Source: Eudromia elegans (taxonomy: Eukaryota; Chordata; Aves; Tinamiformes; Tinamidae). Taken from it: DNA of 64,000 bases. The notes beneath the pieces were generated by a model. The model saw nothing but the letters and a program-made list of their open reading frames with translations. It was not told the origin of the DNA and ran no database searches. This document shows, one piece after another, positions 13,822 through 27,600 of this stretch. Each line of letters starts with the position of its first letter. Position 1 is the stretch's first letter. The stretch lies in NCBI GenBank assembly GCA_003342815.1, contig PTEX01000015.1:4185932-4249931 (forward strand). Direction: 5' to 3'. The translations under genes and the position numbers were made by a program.

Positions 13822-16800
13822 ATTCTGGGGAGTGGTCTTGAAATGGATGCTCTCCTATCGGATGTGTCCTTAGCAATGATTCGATCTAATTTATTCTTAG
13901 AGGCAAATGGAGGACTTAGTGAGTATTCATGAGGTCCATGAATTACTCTTCCATTTAAAGTAAAAAAGAAAATTAAGACTAGAGCCAACTGTAGTAACCC
14001 TTTAAGAAAGATGGATAGATTAAGAGGGAAAATGGAGTTTTCCTGTAAATAAATGGTAGTAGATTGATTTTTAGGGAATACTGAAAAATATATAAGGTCA
14101 GTGTTCTTCAAGCCAATCGAACTAGGAGGGAAATAATTTTGGGAAAAAAAACTAGGAGTCAGAAAGGAACCTAATCACAAATTGTAGGGCCTCTGGTATA
14201 TTGACTTCAGAATTATATTTTTGTGACAAGCAAAGTTCCTATAAATATATAAGCACAATTAATTTTATTTACCTGTTGCAAGTGGAGAAAGACAATCTAT
14301 CCTATAATAAGTGCCTATTTTCCATCTTTATATATTTTAGGGATATTTGGCAATCTATTATTCTTTGTTCTTTCATTTCAATATTGATTACTATTATTTA
14401 AGAGTAGGCCAGCCTAAGAGAAACTTGATGTTAGACTTAAGTATGTCTCAGGAATTAGCAAAATATGATTCTGATAGAACTTTGACTTACACATCTACAT
14501 CACTGATAAAGGCAGTGAAGAACAGAGAAAGTTGCCTTTACTTCCTATAACTCCTTCAAAAAAAATAGATAAAAGAAAAAATTACGGGGGATTAAGGAAA
14601 CTTCTGTATTACAGTAGTATACAATTCCATAATTTACACTGTTCAGACATAACAAATATCAACTGATATCAAATCAATAAAGATCGACAAAGATCAACTG
14701 ATGTCATGCACCATCCATTCACATGGAAAACAGTTAATTCAGAAAAAATATTTAAGTTCATGTTAATGTCAAAGATATTGTTATGGACATAATCATGATA
14801 AACTGAGTTCTCTTTCATTCAAAATGAAAATGATTGTATCTAAAGCATAGGGAGGAATGGGAGCCTGAAAGACTATGGCTGTGAGTGATAATATCTGAGA
14901 CAATACATGAGAGCGGAGGGAACAGCTTTGGCAGTATAAATGTATAGTCCATTTTTCAGAATGAAGTAAATGTATCAGACTGAAAATATATTGTCTGGTT
15001 AAAAATGTGCATTTGGCTTACATTAGGAAGCTAGTTTTTCTGGAAGTTGATCTGTTAGCATTCAGGTAGGCATCATTCTAAGTGAAGAAGCACACCACGG
15101 TTTCAGAAAATGTCTCCGATTCATTCAGTATGAGTGACAGACCATAAGAGTAAATCAAGTTAAATCATGATAAAACCTATGGAAGGATAAAATAAAAGCA
15201 GAATTGAGATTAAGATTAGAGGTCATAAGTATAGCTAGATCATACTACAGTGAACAACTGTGACTTCAGGACATCACACCAGAAAATCTAGGTGCTCACA
15301 GGAGCAATCTGGCTAATTTATAAATTAGCTGAAAAGAAAAAATCATAGCTATTCATTTGGGGGTATGCATTCATTTGAACTCTCTGTTCAAGTTCTCTGA
15401 CTTAAAAAGGAATGTGATGCTGGCTGTTCTCATGGAAGCAATTATTGACAATGTGAGAATCTGGCTAAGGCAGAATAGTTGGTGTCCCACTGTAGCAAAT
15501 GTCCTGTAAAGGTAATTATTGAGTAAAGGATCCAGTTATGATAAACTGTAATCTGACATGAGAAGGAAATGGAAGAGCGGGGACATGGTTGGGGCTATTG
15601 TATAGTTCAGAGGCAGCCTCCTATTTTCTGTTCTCTTGGAGGGAAAGGGGGCCCACAGATCCCAGGAGTGATGCTGAGGCCATGTTAGCAGGGTGGAGGG
15701 CTGATGGCAGTTTGCCACCACGTGGTATGGATTACAAAGGAAGTATGACCTGCACTGGACGAGTCATTGCCAGATGGTTCCCAGATGTGTTATTTATGAA
15801 GTCACGGCCTAGTTAAACCACATTCCTGGTGTCTTGTCTTCTTTTCCTGCAATGTCCAAGACATTAATGAAGGAATGTATGAGAACTAAATAGCAGACCA
15901 GTTGTCAAAAAACAAATGGCAACAGAAATCCCTTCCTGTCTCTGGTTATGTGTAAATACATATTAGATTAACAAAACCAGCTTTAAATGGGTTGATCCCT
16001 GAAGAGTCATACAACTGACTTCTGTAATGTGTACTAAGGACAATACTTACCTGGGACTCACCAGTCCCTTGTGAGTGTCTACCATAAACCTTAGCATATT
16101 ACTTTGCATGACTCTGTTCTTATATCTTCCTTCTTCAAAGGGCCCTCTTTAGCTTAACTTGCTAAGCATAGAGATGAAACTGTCATAAATAAAACATCAG
16201 CTATTCCTTAAGAATATAGAGCAAACTGATTTGGATGAGCTCTATAGCATCTGAAATGATCTAATAATGTCAAATGTAGTTGGCTGGTTGGATGGCTAGT
16301 TTGTTTGTTTAAATTAGGCAACTTTGTCAACAAGCTGACATGGCTGAGAAAACATGCAAGTTTCTTTCCAGAAAGTAATTTGCTTAGTTCGCATAACTGA
16401 GCTGAGACAACACAGCAATAGTTGGTGCATTAGAGCAGAATTTGCAGTTGCTACTGTTGTGTGTTTTGGTCTCCTATTAGAAATGGATGGTATGCGATTT
16501 CTTTCTCCTGTTGTTATGGATATAAGAAGCAATTCTTGACTCGGTGCTAGAAAGTTAGAAAAACACACTATGAACAACCCAACACTCTGTAACATCCTAG
16601 AGACAGAATTGTAGCAATATGACTTCACATGCAGAATGGCATAAGTTATCAGAACCTATCAAGTGATGGGCCTTTGGATTTTTATAAATAGGCTGGAATT
16701 CAACTGGTATAGGAATGGAACTAAGATTAAAACAATTCAGTAATAAATTTGTTTTGAATTGTCCATTTTCGAAATATAGTCTTGTACATAACATTTATTT

Positions 16801-17924
16801 TTATGCAGTTGTTTAGAACTGATACAAACTTGCTTTTTACAGCCAAAAAGTATGGGGTAGATGTTAACACTGATTTTTATTTCACTGATCTATGTGTTTT
16901 TCTGATTTTAATCCCATGCAACGTAACTTCTCTGGGCTGATGATAGAGTATATGAGGTCAGAATATGGTCATAATACAAAATATTTTTGCAAATACATTC
17001 GAGATAAATAGGATTTTTCTACTTAAGTTGTAAACTACTTCAGAGTAGATACCAAGAAAAATGAAACTATAATATCCTATTTCAGATAAATACAATAAAT
17101 CATTCAGTGCGGGAGGGGCTAGATGGCACATTTTTGTGTAGGTGCAAACATTTCATGGATAAAGAGACTAGTTATCTTAATTCAAGGCAACATTTGAATC
17201 ATTTACCTGATTGCCAACTCTACTAGAAAGAGAGAAAAAGGTATGGTTAATTTTAAAGAAAACCCTGGAAATGTGTTAAGTTTCCTGTTGGAAATCTTAA
17301 GCTTGATAAGTTAATACTGTATGAAGTAGGATAGGGAAATGAGATCTCTAAATTGATGAACCGTATATTGGATGAACATAAGTAGAAATTTATGCATACA
17401 TCAGACAAAGTAGAACTTGCATGTGAAAAGATAACACTTTGGCAAAGAAGTCAGAGAGAGATGTGTTAAAATAAAACGAAAGAAATGATTTGTCTCGTAC
17501 CACTGTTCAAAAGACAACCTTCTCACACAGATAAGCTAGGTGAAAACTGCTCAAGAACAATGACAACTGTCATGATGTGGCAGGTAGGCTGTATCAATAA
17601 TCTCACACGTGAGGAAAGAATTGAAAAGTGCATTAATATAGTTTAATTATTCCAGATATTTTTAGGCATCCAATTCTTATATAACTCTCATTTAGATATC
17701 ATAAGCCAAAATACTTTATACATACATGAAAAATCTTATTTTTCCTGTTTTCCCAGTAAATCTTATTTATATCAGCCAAATGGTAGAAATTAATTGCTGT
17801 TGTAGCTGTACAGTTATTAACCAGTCTTAGATTCACGTCAATATAATTCTGTGACGGAAATATAAAATTTATGATTATCTTATGGTATTAGACCTATTTT
17901 GGGGTAAAAATGGTTTGGAGAACT

Positions 17925-18060
17925 GCTCATTTTATTGTGCACATCTAGGAAGTGAAGCACAGAGAAGGGTGATGTTCTGCACATCGTATCCATTTAAGTA
18001 GTGTAAGCGGAAGGAGGAAGCACAATTCTCCTCATCCCAGCTTTACATATCTCATGCCCC
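17925..18060 (-). mobile_element. MIR-like SINE fragment (minus orientation)
   Basis: The run 'cattttattgtgcacatcta', then 'ggaagtgaagcacagagaag', then 'gtaagcggaaggaggaagc' and 'ctcatcccagc' follows the order of the reverse complement of MIR (the 'gaggaaactgaggcacagagagg' core and its flanks). It is diverged, as expected for an element that predates amniote radiation. An L2 tail is an alternative. Confidence 0.45.
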
Positions 18061-18183
18061 AATATCTGCTGATAAACTGTTTGCTACCGTTTTCCATCCA
18101 CATTTCACTTAAAGATGTCCACAATGATAGAACAGTTAGTTAAGAGATGTGCGTGTAAAAACATACAAGATGATAGCAGTTAA

Positions 18184-18201
18184 TAAGGTCTTAAGACCTT
18201 A
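18184..18201. repeat. 18-bp perfect palindrome
   Basis: TAAGGTCTTAAGACCTTA reads the same on both strands. A further half-copy (AAGGTCTTA) follows immediately. Confidence 0.9.
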
Positions 18202-20391
18202 ACAAGGTCTTATCCTGGTCCTTCTAAAGTATCTTTTTTCATTGAGTGTTTTTTCCACTAACTATGTGGTCATGTTGTTTGCAGTTGACCATGCTTGTAG
18301 ATAATCATTCATGTAGGGTAGAAAATTTTAATTTCTGCAACCTATTTCTTGATTCATTAAAGATATTTAGATAGATACTTTTTAAAAAGTCGGGACAGAT
18401 ACTTTTCTAGTGCTCCCCTTGGGAATGATTATATAGTTTTCACAGTACGTGCCTAACATCTATAGAGTATAAGTTTTTCTTGTGCACTGAAAATACAGTT
18501 TCACAGGCAGCTGGTTTCAAGACCGTTCCTGCTATTCTCTTCTACCTCTGCCACTCTCCTGCCTCCTATGCTCCTATCTTTCTTTCTCCCTGATGACTTC
18601 CATCAGAGTGAGGTTGATATTCCTTTCCAGCTTTTTCCACCTGTCCCTTTCTCTTTTCCCCAAGATTGCCATTTCACTTGCCATTGCTAGGTGACTGAGA
18701 CTCTTCACTTAAGATTTTCTGTTACTCCTTTCAGAGTTGAGTTCACTTTGGTCTCTGAGAAATTCTATCAGTAAGCATGCCTAAATTATTTCCCATAGCT
18801 GAAAGCCAGAAAAGAGCTAGTAAAGATGGAAAGAAGGAGGAGACAATGAAAGAATAAAACTCAGAATATGTTGAGTGGAAGGAAATTCAGGGCATTTCTT
18901 AGACTGAGGAAGAATACTACTGTCTATGAGATCGAAGTAGATTAAATCAAAACTTTTCTTTTTTTTTTTTTTCAAAGCTCTGCAAAACCTGTCCTGCATA
19001 CAGGTATTTTAAGATTTTTTTTTTTTTATGTATCCATAACTTTCTGAAAACACACTATAACTTTTTTGATACTATTTTTCTAAAATATCTCAAAAATTCT
19101 AGAATTGTAAAACTGCAATATTCATCATGTCAAAAGATTAAAAAAAATACAAACTTAAACAGAGTTCTAATTTAGAGGCTTTTTTTTAAACGTTGGGCTT
19201 CGTTATTGACAAGATAATTTGCAGAGCATTATTCGTGTCATTTAGCTTAAGAGTCCTTGTTTTTTCTTATTTCCTTTTGGAAGTTTTAAAACACAGATGA
19301 TTATGTAAAGATCCTTTATCACATTGAAAATTGCCAGTAAATAGATTAAATGTATAGAAATTAAGAACACATTATGTTAACAGTACACATACAAGAGTGT
19401 TTGTTGCTTCACTGTGATGGCTTTCAGAGATTTCATTTAAATTCTGATCCTAATGCATGTTGTTACATATTGTGCCATTTGAATGAGGAAAGGGAAGAAA
19501 AGTTGAAATCTGAGACAGTATTAAAATGTTAGAAACTTTAGAGAATCACAATAATTATTTCTATAAAACTACTTCAAATATTTCTTCAAGAAGGAAACAA
19601 TTTGGAGTTCAAGTTGAGCAGCATAATAACTGAAAACATATAACAGTACTCTTACTCCCATCGCTAAACTATAGATTACGGTCTTTTTTTCGTTATTGCT
19701 GTTATAGATCCCTGTTCCCAGGGGTTCCCTAGTAATCATCAAATTTTCTTTGGGTAAAGCTTTGAGGTATGTTCTTCAAATAATGCATAGGGGATTGGAT
19801 TGCAACTCCCACTTGTGCTAATAGGAGCTATCTAGATAAATCTCTCATGGATGCATGTGGGAAAAAACTCCAGAGTATAATAAATTGTGTCCCAAGGATT
19901 ATTTCTGAGATACATATTCTTATAAAAACACGATCTAGAATTTAGTAGTCAAAACTAGTCAAAACTAGTGATGCCATATATTTGTTGGGACTGCTAATAT
20001 TCACTTAACTGTGTTAAATTGAAGTTCCATTGAAGAATTTTGCAATATAAATTATTTCCTAAACATTTATGGATGGAGGAATGATAATATTGATGAATAA
20101 ATACATATTTGCAAGTTAATAAGAGTTTAACTAATGAATAATGTAGAAAAAGACCTGACATTTCTATATTAATCACTGCCATATTCAAAATTCAGGTTGA
20201 TGCACTGTTCTTTACAAGGCAAGGATGTAGGCTGGCTTGACTGATCCAAATGTAGGTGGCTCTACCTGCCAGCTACACTTTTTTCACTTTATGGGTTATA
20301 ACAGTAAAATAGTTCATTTTCCTTTCTTATTCTGGGAGGAATTCCTTTCCCCAAATACTATCAGCTCAGTTCATCCACAAATTAGATTAAA

Positions 20392-20416
20392 GGTTAGGTT
20401 AGGTTAGATTAGGTTA
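20392..20416 (+). repeat. (GGTTA)5 simple repeat
   Basis: Five GGTTA pentamers, one with a G-to-A change. It resembles TTAGG but is far too short to be telomeric and is not the vertebrate TTAGGG unit. Confidence 0.8.
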
Positions 20417-20849
20417 AAGATTTATTAGTAATGAGTGTGCTCACTAAACACCTTGGCAAAATATATGTTTTTAAGAAATTTGGCTATTTCTGTCTCCAGT
20501 ATTTCCCAAGTAACCAGGCAGTAAAGTAGACTGGAAACCATTGCTGTGAAACATAATTTTCAGTTCTAACCATTTAAATTAAGTTGTCTTCTGATAGCTT
20601 GAAAAGAGAAGCCACTACTCAGTAACGTCAAAACTGTCATCCTACAAATGCTAGCTGAAGTCTAGTGGAAATGTCCATACACAACTTCCGGAGTTCATGA
20701 AGAGTGCACAATGCAAATCTTTCCTTACATCTCCTTCCATGTCTATACATCTTTATGGTACATGGATGACTGAATTTGACATAGCACTTTGGGTAAGAAC
20801 TCAACTATGCAATGTTTTACTCTTATTTTTCTCTCTCTGATATGAATAC

Positions 20850-21680
20850 TTCACTTGTCATATACTCAGCTCAGTTTTGTCTGTTAACAGTCTTATCACA
20901 CTGGTAGTTCACATCCTTCATGTGACTAGTTAGTAACAACATTTTTCTTCTTTCTCTATAATTTCCAATCTACGAGCACCAAAGTTTGCTGTTAGTCCTC
21001 CTACTTTCCACTGTTAAAGGTGCACCTTTGCCTTACTCCAATATTCAGTTCTCCACTTTGGTCTATCTGATGCTCTGGACCTCCTTTGTGCTGGCGGTAC
21101 CTCCCAGCATAGTATCATAAGCAATTTTGCTTCTCCGATCAGTAGTTTTCCCTAACATTTCCACTTGCTGTCATAATGTCTGTGGTCTTTTCCTGCTCAT
21201 ATTACAAGTGTTGGATTGGTCTATCCTCTCTAAACAAAAATAAACAAAAAAAGCACCCCAAAACCCCACAAATTGCTATTGGAATTAAATTATAACAAAT
21301 TTGATATAGTATATACTATATCTTGATATAGTATAATAGGAATATTTTCTTTGCCTCAAAAACCTATCATGTTAGCTGACAAAGGCATAGCCTTTCCCTG
21401 GCAATATCTGCCTTTTCTATACTTATAGAGAATTTTATTTTATTTCTATTTTTCTCTATATCCTTGATTACACCTTTATGCATATTTGTACTGAAATTGT
21501 GATACTAGTGAGATAAGATTGTTTTCACTCAGATACCCATATCTCTTTTGTCCCTTTCTTAAACATAGGTAATCATGTTTGTATTTCTGCACCAAATGCA
21601 CTACCACTCCCAATTTAATGGAGTCCTTCAAAAGTACTTCTAGCACTAATACCAGAGTATTACCTGGGAGGATAAACAGT
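20850..21680 (-). mobile_element. Possible ancient CR1-like LINE remnant
   Basis: A weak resemblance to the same old CR1 family runs in minus orientation. The segment 'ctcccagcatagtatcataagcaattttg' (split by substitutions) near 21110 recalls the CR1 'cccagctttgtatcatctgcaaatttt' region, and 'ctttcttaaacataggtaatcatgtttg' near 21553 recalls a block further into ORF2. No single segment is decisive. It could be chance similarity in AT-rich DNA. Confidence 0.3.
21303..21322. repeat. 20-bp perfect palindrome
   Basis: GATATAGTATATACTATATC is self-complementary and is followed by a partial direct copy, GATATAGTATA. It is low-complexity AT sequence. Confidence 0.9.
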
Positions 21681-24600
21681 TCAAAAACTGTTTAAAACAA
21701 AGCTTGAAAAATATTATCTGTGATCAAGCAGAAAACATTTCAATAATTAGTGGAAAGTTATAATGAAATTGCATTTTGCTGACCTCTTTGGTTTGTAGTG
21801 GGTAGCATTTAACAAAATAAATAAATAAAGGTTTCATGAATATTTATAGCCCATCTGCTTTGAATATAGTCTATCAAATTTAAATGAGACAAAGGATTAA
21901 AGCTACAATTTAAAAATGTAAAACTAGAGGGGCTTATTTTTAACCTTAGGACAGCCCAGCATTTAAATAAGACCAATTGGAACTGGGAATGAATACGAAT
22001 TCTTAATTTTATTAATCTCCTTATGCTGCTGTGCATTGTTCTGAGTCACCAAAATATGCATACTTTCTGAACAGCTTGACACTTTGTCTGGCTTTCCATG
22101 TTAAATTTTGAGAAATACATATCATGTATCACTTGTTAATGGCTTCTGTGGGTGGAGATCAGCAATTAAGGGCTTGGGAAATTGGGGCAGCATACATTTT
22201 ATAATTGATAACATAAACTCACAGGATTGCTGCAGTTCCAGAAAGGGCTTAGCTTGTGCTATTTTGTAAATATGCACAGGAACCCCCTTAAAATTAGATT
22301 GCCACAATTTTTGAAAGTGACCATAGGCTCTATGTGTCTCATTTTGGGTCTCCAGCTATGTAGTACTTTTCAGTATCCCAGCGCTTGATACATATTGCAA
22401 ATATGTCCCTTTTAGAAAATGTTTTAGTTGTCCGATCTACAAATTCTTGATAAAGTTTTAAAAGCAACACATTTTACTAGTCTTGAAGAAGAATGAAAAC
22501 CTAAGAAAACAAACAACAACAAAACCACAAAGCAAAGAGAACAGTCATTCAATTACACGTTTAGACATGTTATATATATAAATACATGGGATAAAAATTT
22601 TCTGTTAAAAAAGTGGATTATGGTCACTCAGGTACACTTATGCATGTTTAAAGTATTTATCTGTAATACTAGTAGGTACAAATTGAGGTTTACAGCTCCT
22701 TCATTTGGAAATCTAATGTATGTCTAAGTTTCATTGTTTTTCCCTCCTAAATGTTAGTAGAATAAGAGACAATGCCACTTCCAGCCTTGGAGATTTGTTA
22801 ATAAGCCAGTCCTGTCATTTTGGGCTCAGTTACTGAGTTCCATTTCAGGCAGAGATGGGAGAACTGGAGACATTTTTCCTCCATTAGTGCTGAAGAAGTT
22901 GTCTGTTATACGAGAGCTTCAGAAAATCCGTCCTGTACAACCGGGGCATTAAGGTAGATTCAGAAACATGGTTTGTAACTATGTTGTGGGATTCAGGAGC
23001 GCTTCCAAAAATCCCTCTGATTTCTCAAACCATGTTTTCACTCTGTGTTGGGATAAAAGCTGGTCACTTCCCTCTTCTTATTATCAGTTTGGTTTCTGAG
23101 AGAAGAAAACCAAGGAGCAATAGTGAGAAGGATACTGGTGTGGATGATGGGGGTAGCAAGAAAATTTTCAAAACACACTTTGGCTTCAAGTCTGTTCTCA
23201 TATTTACTGAGATAGTTCCAATTTTTAGGAAAGCCTGTAAAATGCTCTTATAGAAAATACTCTCATAGAAGGAGAAAGTTCAAAAGATATAGTCTATATT
23301 TATGGTTTCTCCTGAAATAAAAGGATACACTGATAACTTTCTTTTGATGTGATTTTTTTGTTTGTTTGTTCATTTGTTATCTTTCAGACTGACATTGAGA
23401 CAGACACCTCTATCATCCCAGACATTTATACTTGTATTATTGGAAAGAATTATATAAAAACCTCAAACAATGAAACTTTATTCTCCTTTTCTTTAATTAT
23501 AAATTCTATTTTGCTCAGTACTATTTTGCTGGCTAAATTGTTTATGAAGAGTCAAAAATAATTTTAAAGATTAAAAGAAAACTCGCTAATGTGTTGACAT
23601 ATGATCTTGACCACAAATTAAACATTCACAACATGGTAGCAGACAGTGGTAAGAGCAAACAAAACAGCTGAATATAAAACTCAGTAGCTCTCCTTTTGCT
23701 GCTATAGGAGCCTTTTCTATTCTTTTCTTACTTGTAGAGTGAAACTTGTTTGTTCTGTAAAGTTTGCCTTTACAGAGCATCTGTACAGTATCTGTAAGAT
23801 CATCTAATAATTGTGTTTGTGCTTTCATTTTTAAAGTACCTTTATACTGGAAAAACAGTGGTGTAGAAAAAATGTTTCAAGAAACAAAGGGAATTTTTAC
23901 TTTGTCTAACTGAGAATGTTGTCACCCATATAAAAATGGAGATTGGATGTGTCAGTGCCTTTGTTCTCCACTCCTGTTCAATTCCTCTCGAATTACTGGT
24001 CTGTGTAAGAGGATTTGGGACACTGGAGCTAAAAAATAATTAGATAATTATTGGACCTGCCATTAAAAACATTTTAGATGAACTACCAACAGTTCTTGAT
24101 ATTGTGGCAGTGTAGATGGGAGGAACAGCAAAATGTATGGATAAATCTGAAATTGATAAGCTTTGTCCAAAATTGCTGTTACTAGAGGATCTTAAATCTC
24201 CTTTGAAGCTAGCTGTTGTTTCTAGCCAAACAGTTGAAAACAGTTCCAGGGAAACTGTGATGAAATTTTATCCATAAGAATAAACCACAGTCTGAATTGG
24301 CAATCCTTGTGAAATACCTTCATTTTCGTTTTCTCCTCTATCCCTAATAGATAGGCACACACTTAAATAGCTGTACCGACATCAAATGTTCAGACAGGAG
24401 TTGGAATGGGTCTGTAAATTGCGTAACTCTTCTCTGTTTCTGATGGTCTATCAAACACTGCACATTGGGGAAAATATGCAGCCACTCTTTCTTTCATCCT
24501 CTTTTTGTGCCTCACAGATGTAAACTTGTCCATATTAGCCTTGCCCATGAAATTCATACACTGTTTGAAGGATAAAATTAAACACTAAGTTGAATACCAT

Positions 24601-27600
24601 CAAGAGCTTTGAAGGTGGAAGGGGAGTAACAGATGAACCACCTTCACTTTAATTGCACTGTCTCGCACCTCAGCTGAAATGCAGGTCTTACTTCAATTCA
24701 GAGAGAATCTGAATACTCTTTGTGAGTATTTTGATGCAACTGGAAATAATGAGTCAGAGCAAATTCACTGTGTATAGATGAAAAATAGCATAACAGCATT
24801 TTTGATCTTCAGCTATTTAAAGGAAAACTAGGTGTATATGCATGAATATACCATAAGTTGTCTAGCACATGTACTTTGTATATTATATTTGAAATACGAA
24901 GCTGAGGTACCAATCTGAAGCAAACTAGTCAGAAAAACAATGTCTTTGAGTTAGTATGACAATATGCAAGCCAGAAGAGTTTGTTTTTCAAGACTAGTAA
25001 AAGACTGTTTTCTTGGATAATGTATTAAGGACTACATAGTCAAAGGATTTTTTCTTTGGATTTAGTCCCGGAAAATGAGTGAAGTGTTGCATGATAAGTT
25101 AAAACTGAGAAGTATTTTGGCATTTAGTAAAAAAGATAGCATAAAATTTAGTGTCTCATGTCATTTCTCAGATTTGAACTTAATGACACAAGAATTTTCA
25201 TGTTAATTAACATATTATAATTTTATTTTGTGTGATGAACTTCTTACAGAAAAAAATGGAAATGATGCAACTGGATTTAATTTAGATCCCAGAGATAAAA
25301 GAAGTAAAAGAAAATCCACAACTTGATATATTCAATGACGCACTGAATACATCAGCTCTTACTGTTGAGTGTTTCCCCTTGACATCAAATGTGGCTGATC
25401 TCTCAGTTTCTCTCAAGCATTAAACCACAAGAAAGGATGGGCAGAATAAAACCTCTACAGAGATAACAACCGATACTAAACAACAAAAAAATTCTGTCGA
25501 CATTACTCTTGATTAGATTTTCAATTGAAGGCAAGTGATTTCTCCCAGTGGAAAGCTAGTGTAGAACCTAACACAGGAAACAGGAATAGATTATTAAAAA
25601 GACACATCTGGATGTTATAAATGTTTACAAATCGATCACTTATTCTACTCCCTCTTAATCTAGAGCTGGTATTAGCTCTTCAAATAATTTGAACTTCCTT
25701 GAGGTAAAAAGCAAAGAAATCAAATCTCTTGTTTTAGGCCCAATAGTCTACCTATTTCTATATTTTAAAATACATCAGTATAAGCAGGAGGTCCCTCAGC
25801 ACCTCTCATTATGTTTTTTTTGTTGGAGTTACTGCTGCCAACGTATGTTTGGAGACCTTGGTTCTCTTGAATGAGGCCTTTCAGAAGGTAAAGGGATACC
25901 TGCTTTATATATCCCAGATTACCTTAGGTACAGTGTAGGCACTGCATGCTCAGCCCTCCCAAAAGAACTGTCCTACTGAGGACACATAGTGACTGAATAT
26001 TAGACGTCTAAGAAATTTGCTGTAGCAAGTGCTGAATATTTACGTGGGAATTGTGGATTCTCGGACTCTTAGACTTAGGTACTGAGTTCATTCTTGAATA
26101 TGGTCCTTACAGCTTCACCACTGTATTTAAGAGTTAGTCTTATTAGCTTAATTACTATTTAGTATTTTTATGCATATTTTTATTTATTTATTTTTATTGT
26201 ATCTTAAGAAACTGTAAAAAATTTTCTCTTAAACGTTACCCGGGCACTATTAATTGCTATAATTCTGTGTTTTCCCTTTTTTCCCCCACATAGCAGCTAG
26301 GAAATTTATCTTATAACTGCTTTATGAATGCTACTAAGAAGACAACCTCTGCCCTACATTTCAGCAAATAATACATCTGAGATGTAGGCAGAAAGAGAAC
26401 ATTAATTTATACAATGCATTACCTTGTTTTTGCCTTTGTACAGTTTTTGCTTTATGGAACAGAAATTAATGTTGCTAATTACTAACCATTTACTCATATT
26501 GCATTTCTGGTGAGTTTGAGGTAATTTACTGCTGTTGTAACTGCTGTTACAAGTTAATAAAACATTTTTTCCCCTGATTTCACTATTTTTACTGGACAGT
26601 GGAAAATTATGTCTACTTCTTATAAGATTTTCAAAACTTAAGCAAAGGATTAAAGTAATAAACTATTTTTCTTTTAAGTGAAACAGTATTTCAATTTATG
26701 TTCTCTTTGTATAAGAGGCTGTCATTTCAGCTAACATCACAAACAACAGATTTTCTCCACATTGTAAATGCTTTACACATCTTTCTCTTTGCTGTCTTTT
26801 CATTGCATGCAAATACAATTTCTGATTAGAGATAATATGTGCTGAACCTTCTTTAAGATATTTAAGCTAATATTAACTAAGTAGCGTTTTGATAAAAAGA
26901 AATGGTTTGCTTCACTACTTACCAAATAAGACTGCTGTAGAAATATACAATCCTGCTGCATTTGTGGTGATGATTCCACATTAAAAACTGTGAGTTCAGT
27001 TCAAACAAGTATCATTTCAGGAGAATCTTGTGATTGCATTTTGGTTAGTAAAGCTGCTTTTCCCCAAAGATTTGTATCTATGATAAGCTTTTGTTCTTAC
27101 CAATAGAAGGTGGTCTCAGCAGCCAGACACTGGGTAGGTATCTCATTTCCTGTCTTGTCCGGGTAAGTTTTAGCTTATGGGAAGCAATTTGTTACTAGTC
27201 TTAAAGTTATTTTTGCTTGGTTTGTATGGGCAGTCTTTTGATTTGTTCTCTTGTCAAGATATAGACACGACGTGTGCTATGCACATAAAACTGAGGTGGT
27301 CACTACAGTGTTTTACACATCACCTCTTATATCTAAACATGAGAAAAGAGGGCAAACCTCTGGTGGTTTCATTCCATAACCACATAATAGTGTTGGACTC
27401 TGGGTTCCTTAAGCATAAGGTTCATAAATCTTCATATGTAAAACACCACACTAGCATTTTCAGGATAGGATATCTGCTTAAAATGTCATGGCACAATTTA
27501 AATCAACCGCACTGTAACAGAAGACACTGGTGGAGGACATAGTTTAAGAAAACTTCTCAAGACCTCTGTTCATGGTTTTGGAAGTTAAATTTGCATTTAG

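Larger units (their letters stand above)
5681..17924. other. Intergenic AT-rich DNA, no gene recognised
   Basis: Long AT-rich unique sequence with mononucleotide tracts and one small tandem repeat (13783-13821). A slightly GC-richer patch lies at 15570-15830. The longest open frames (139 and 147 codons near 11.0-11.7 kb, overlapping on opposite strands) have low-complexity, non-protein-like composition. Confidence 0.6.

Noticed and set aside
20392..20416. Interstitial telomere-like repeat
   Set aside because: The unit is GGTTA, not TTAGGG, and there are only five copies.
18184..21322. Perfect palindromes of 18 and 20 bp as operator or recombination sites
   Set aside because: Both are low-complexity AT-rich sequences that arise by chance or slippage in a window this size; no partner gene is near.
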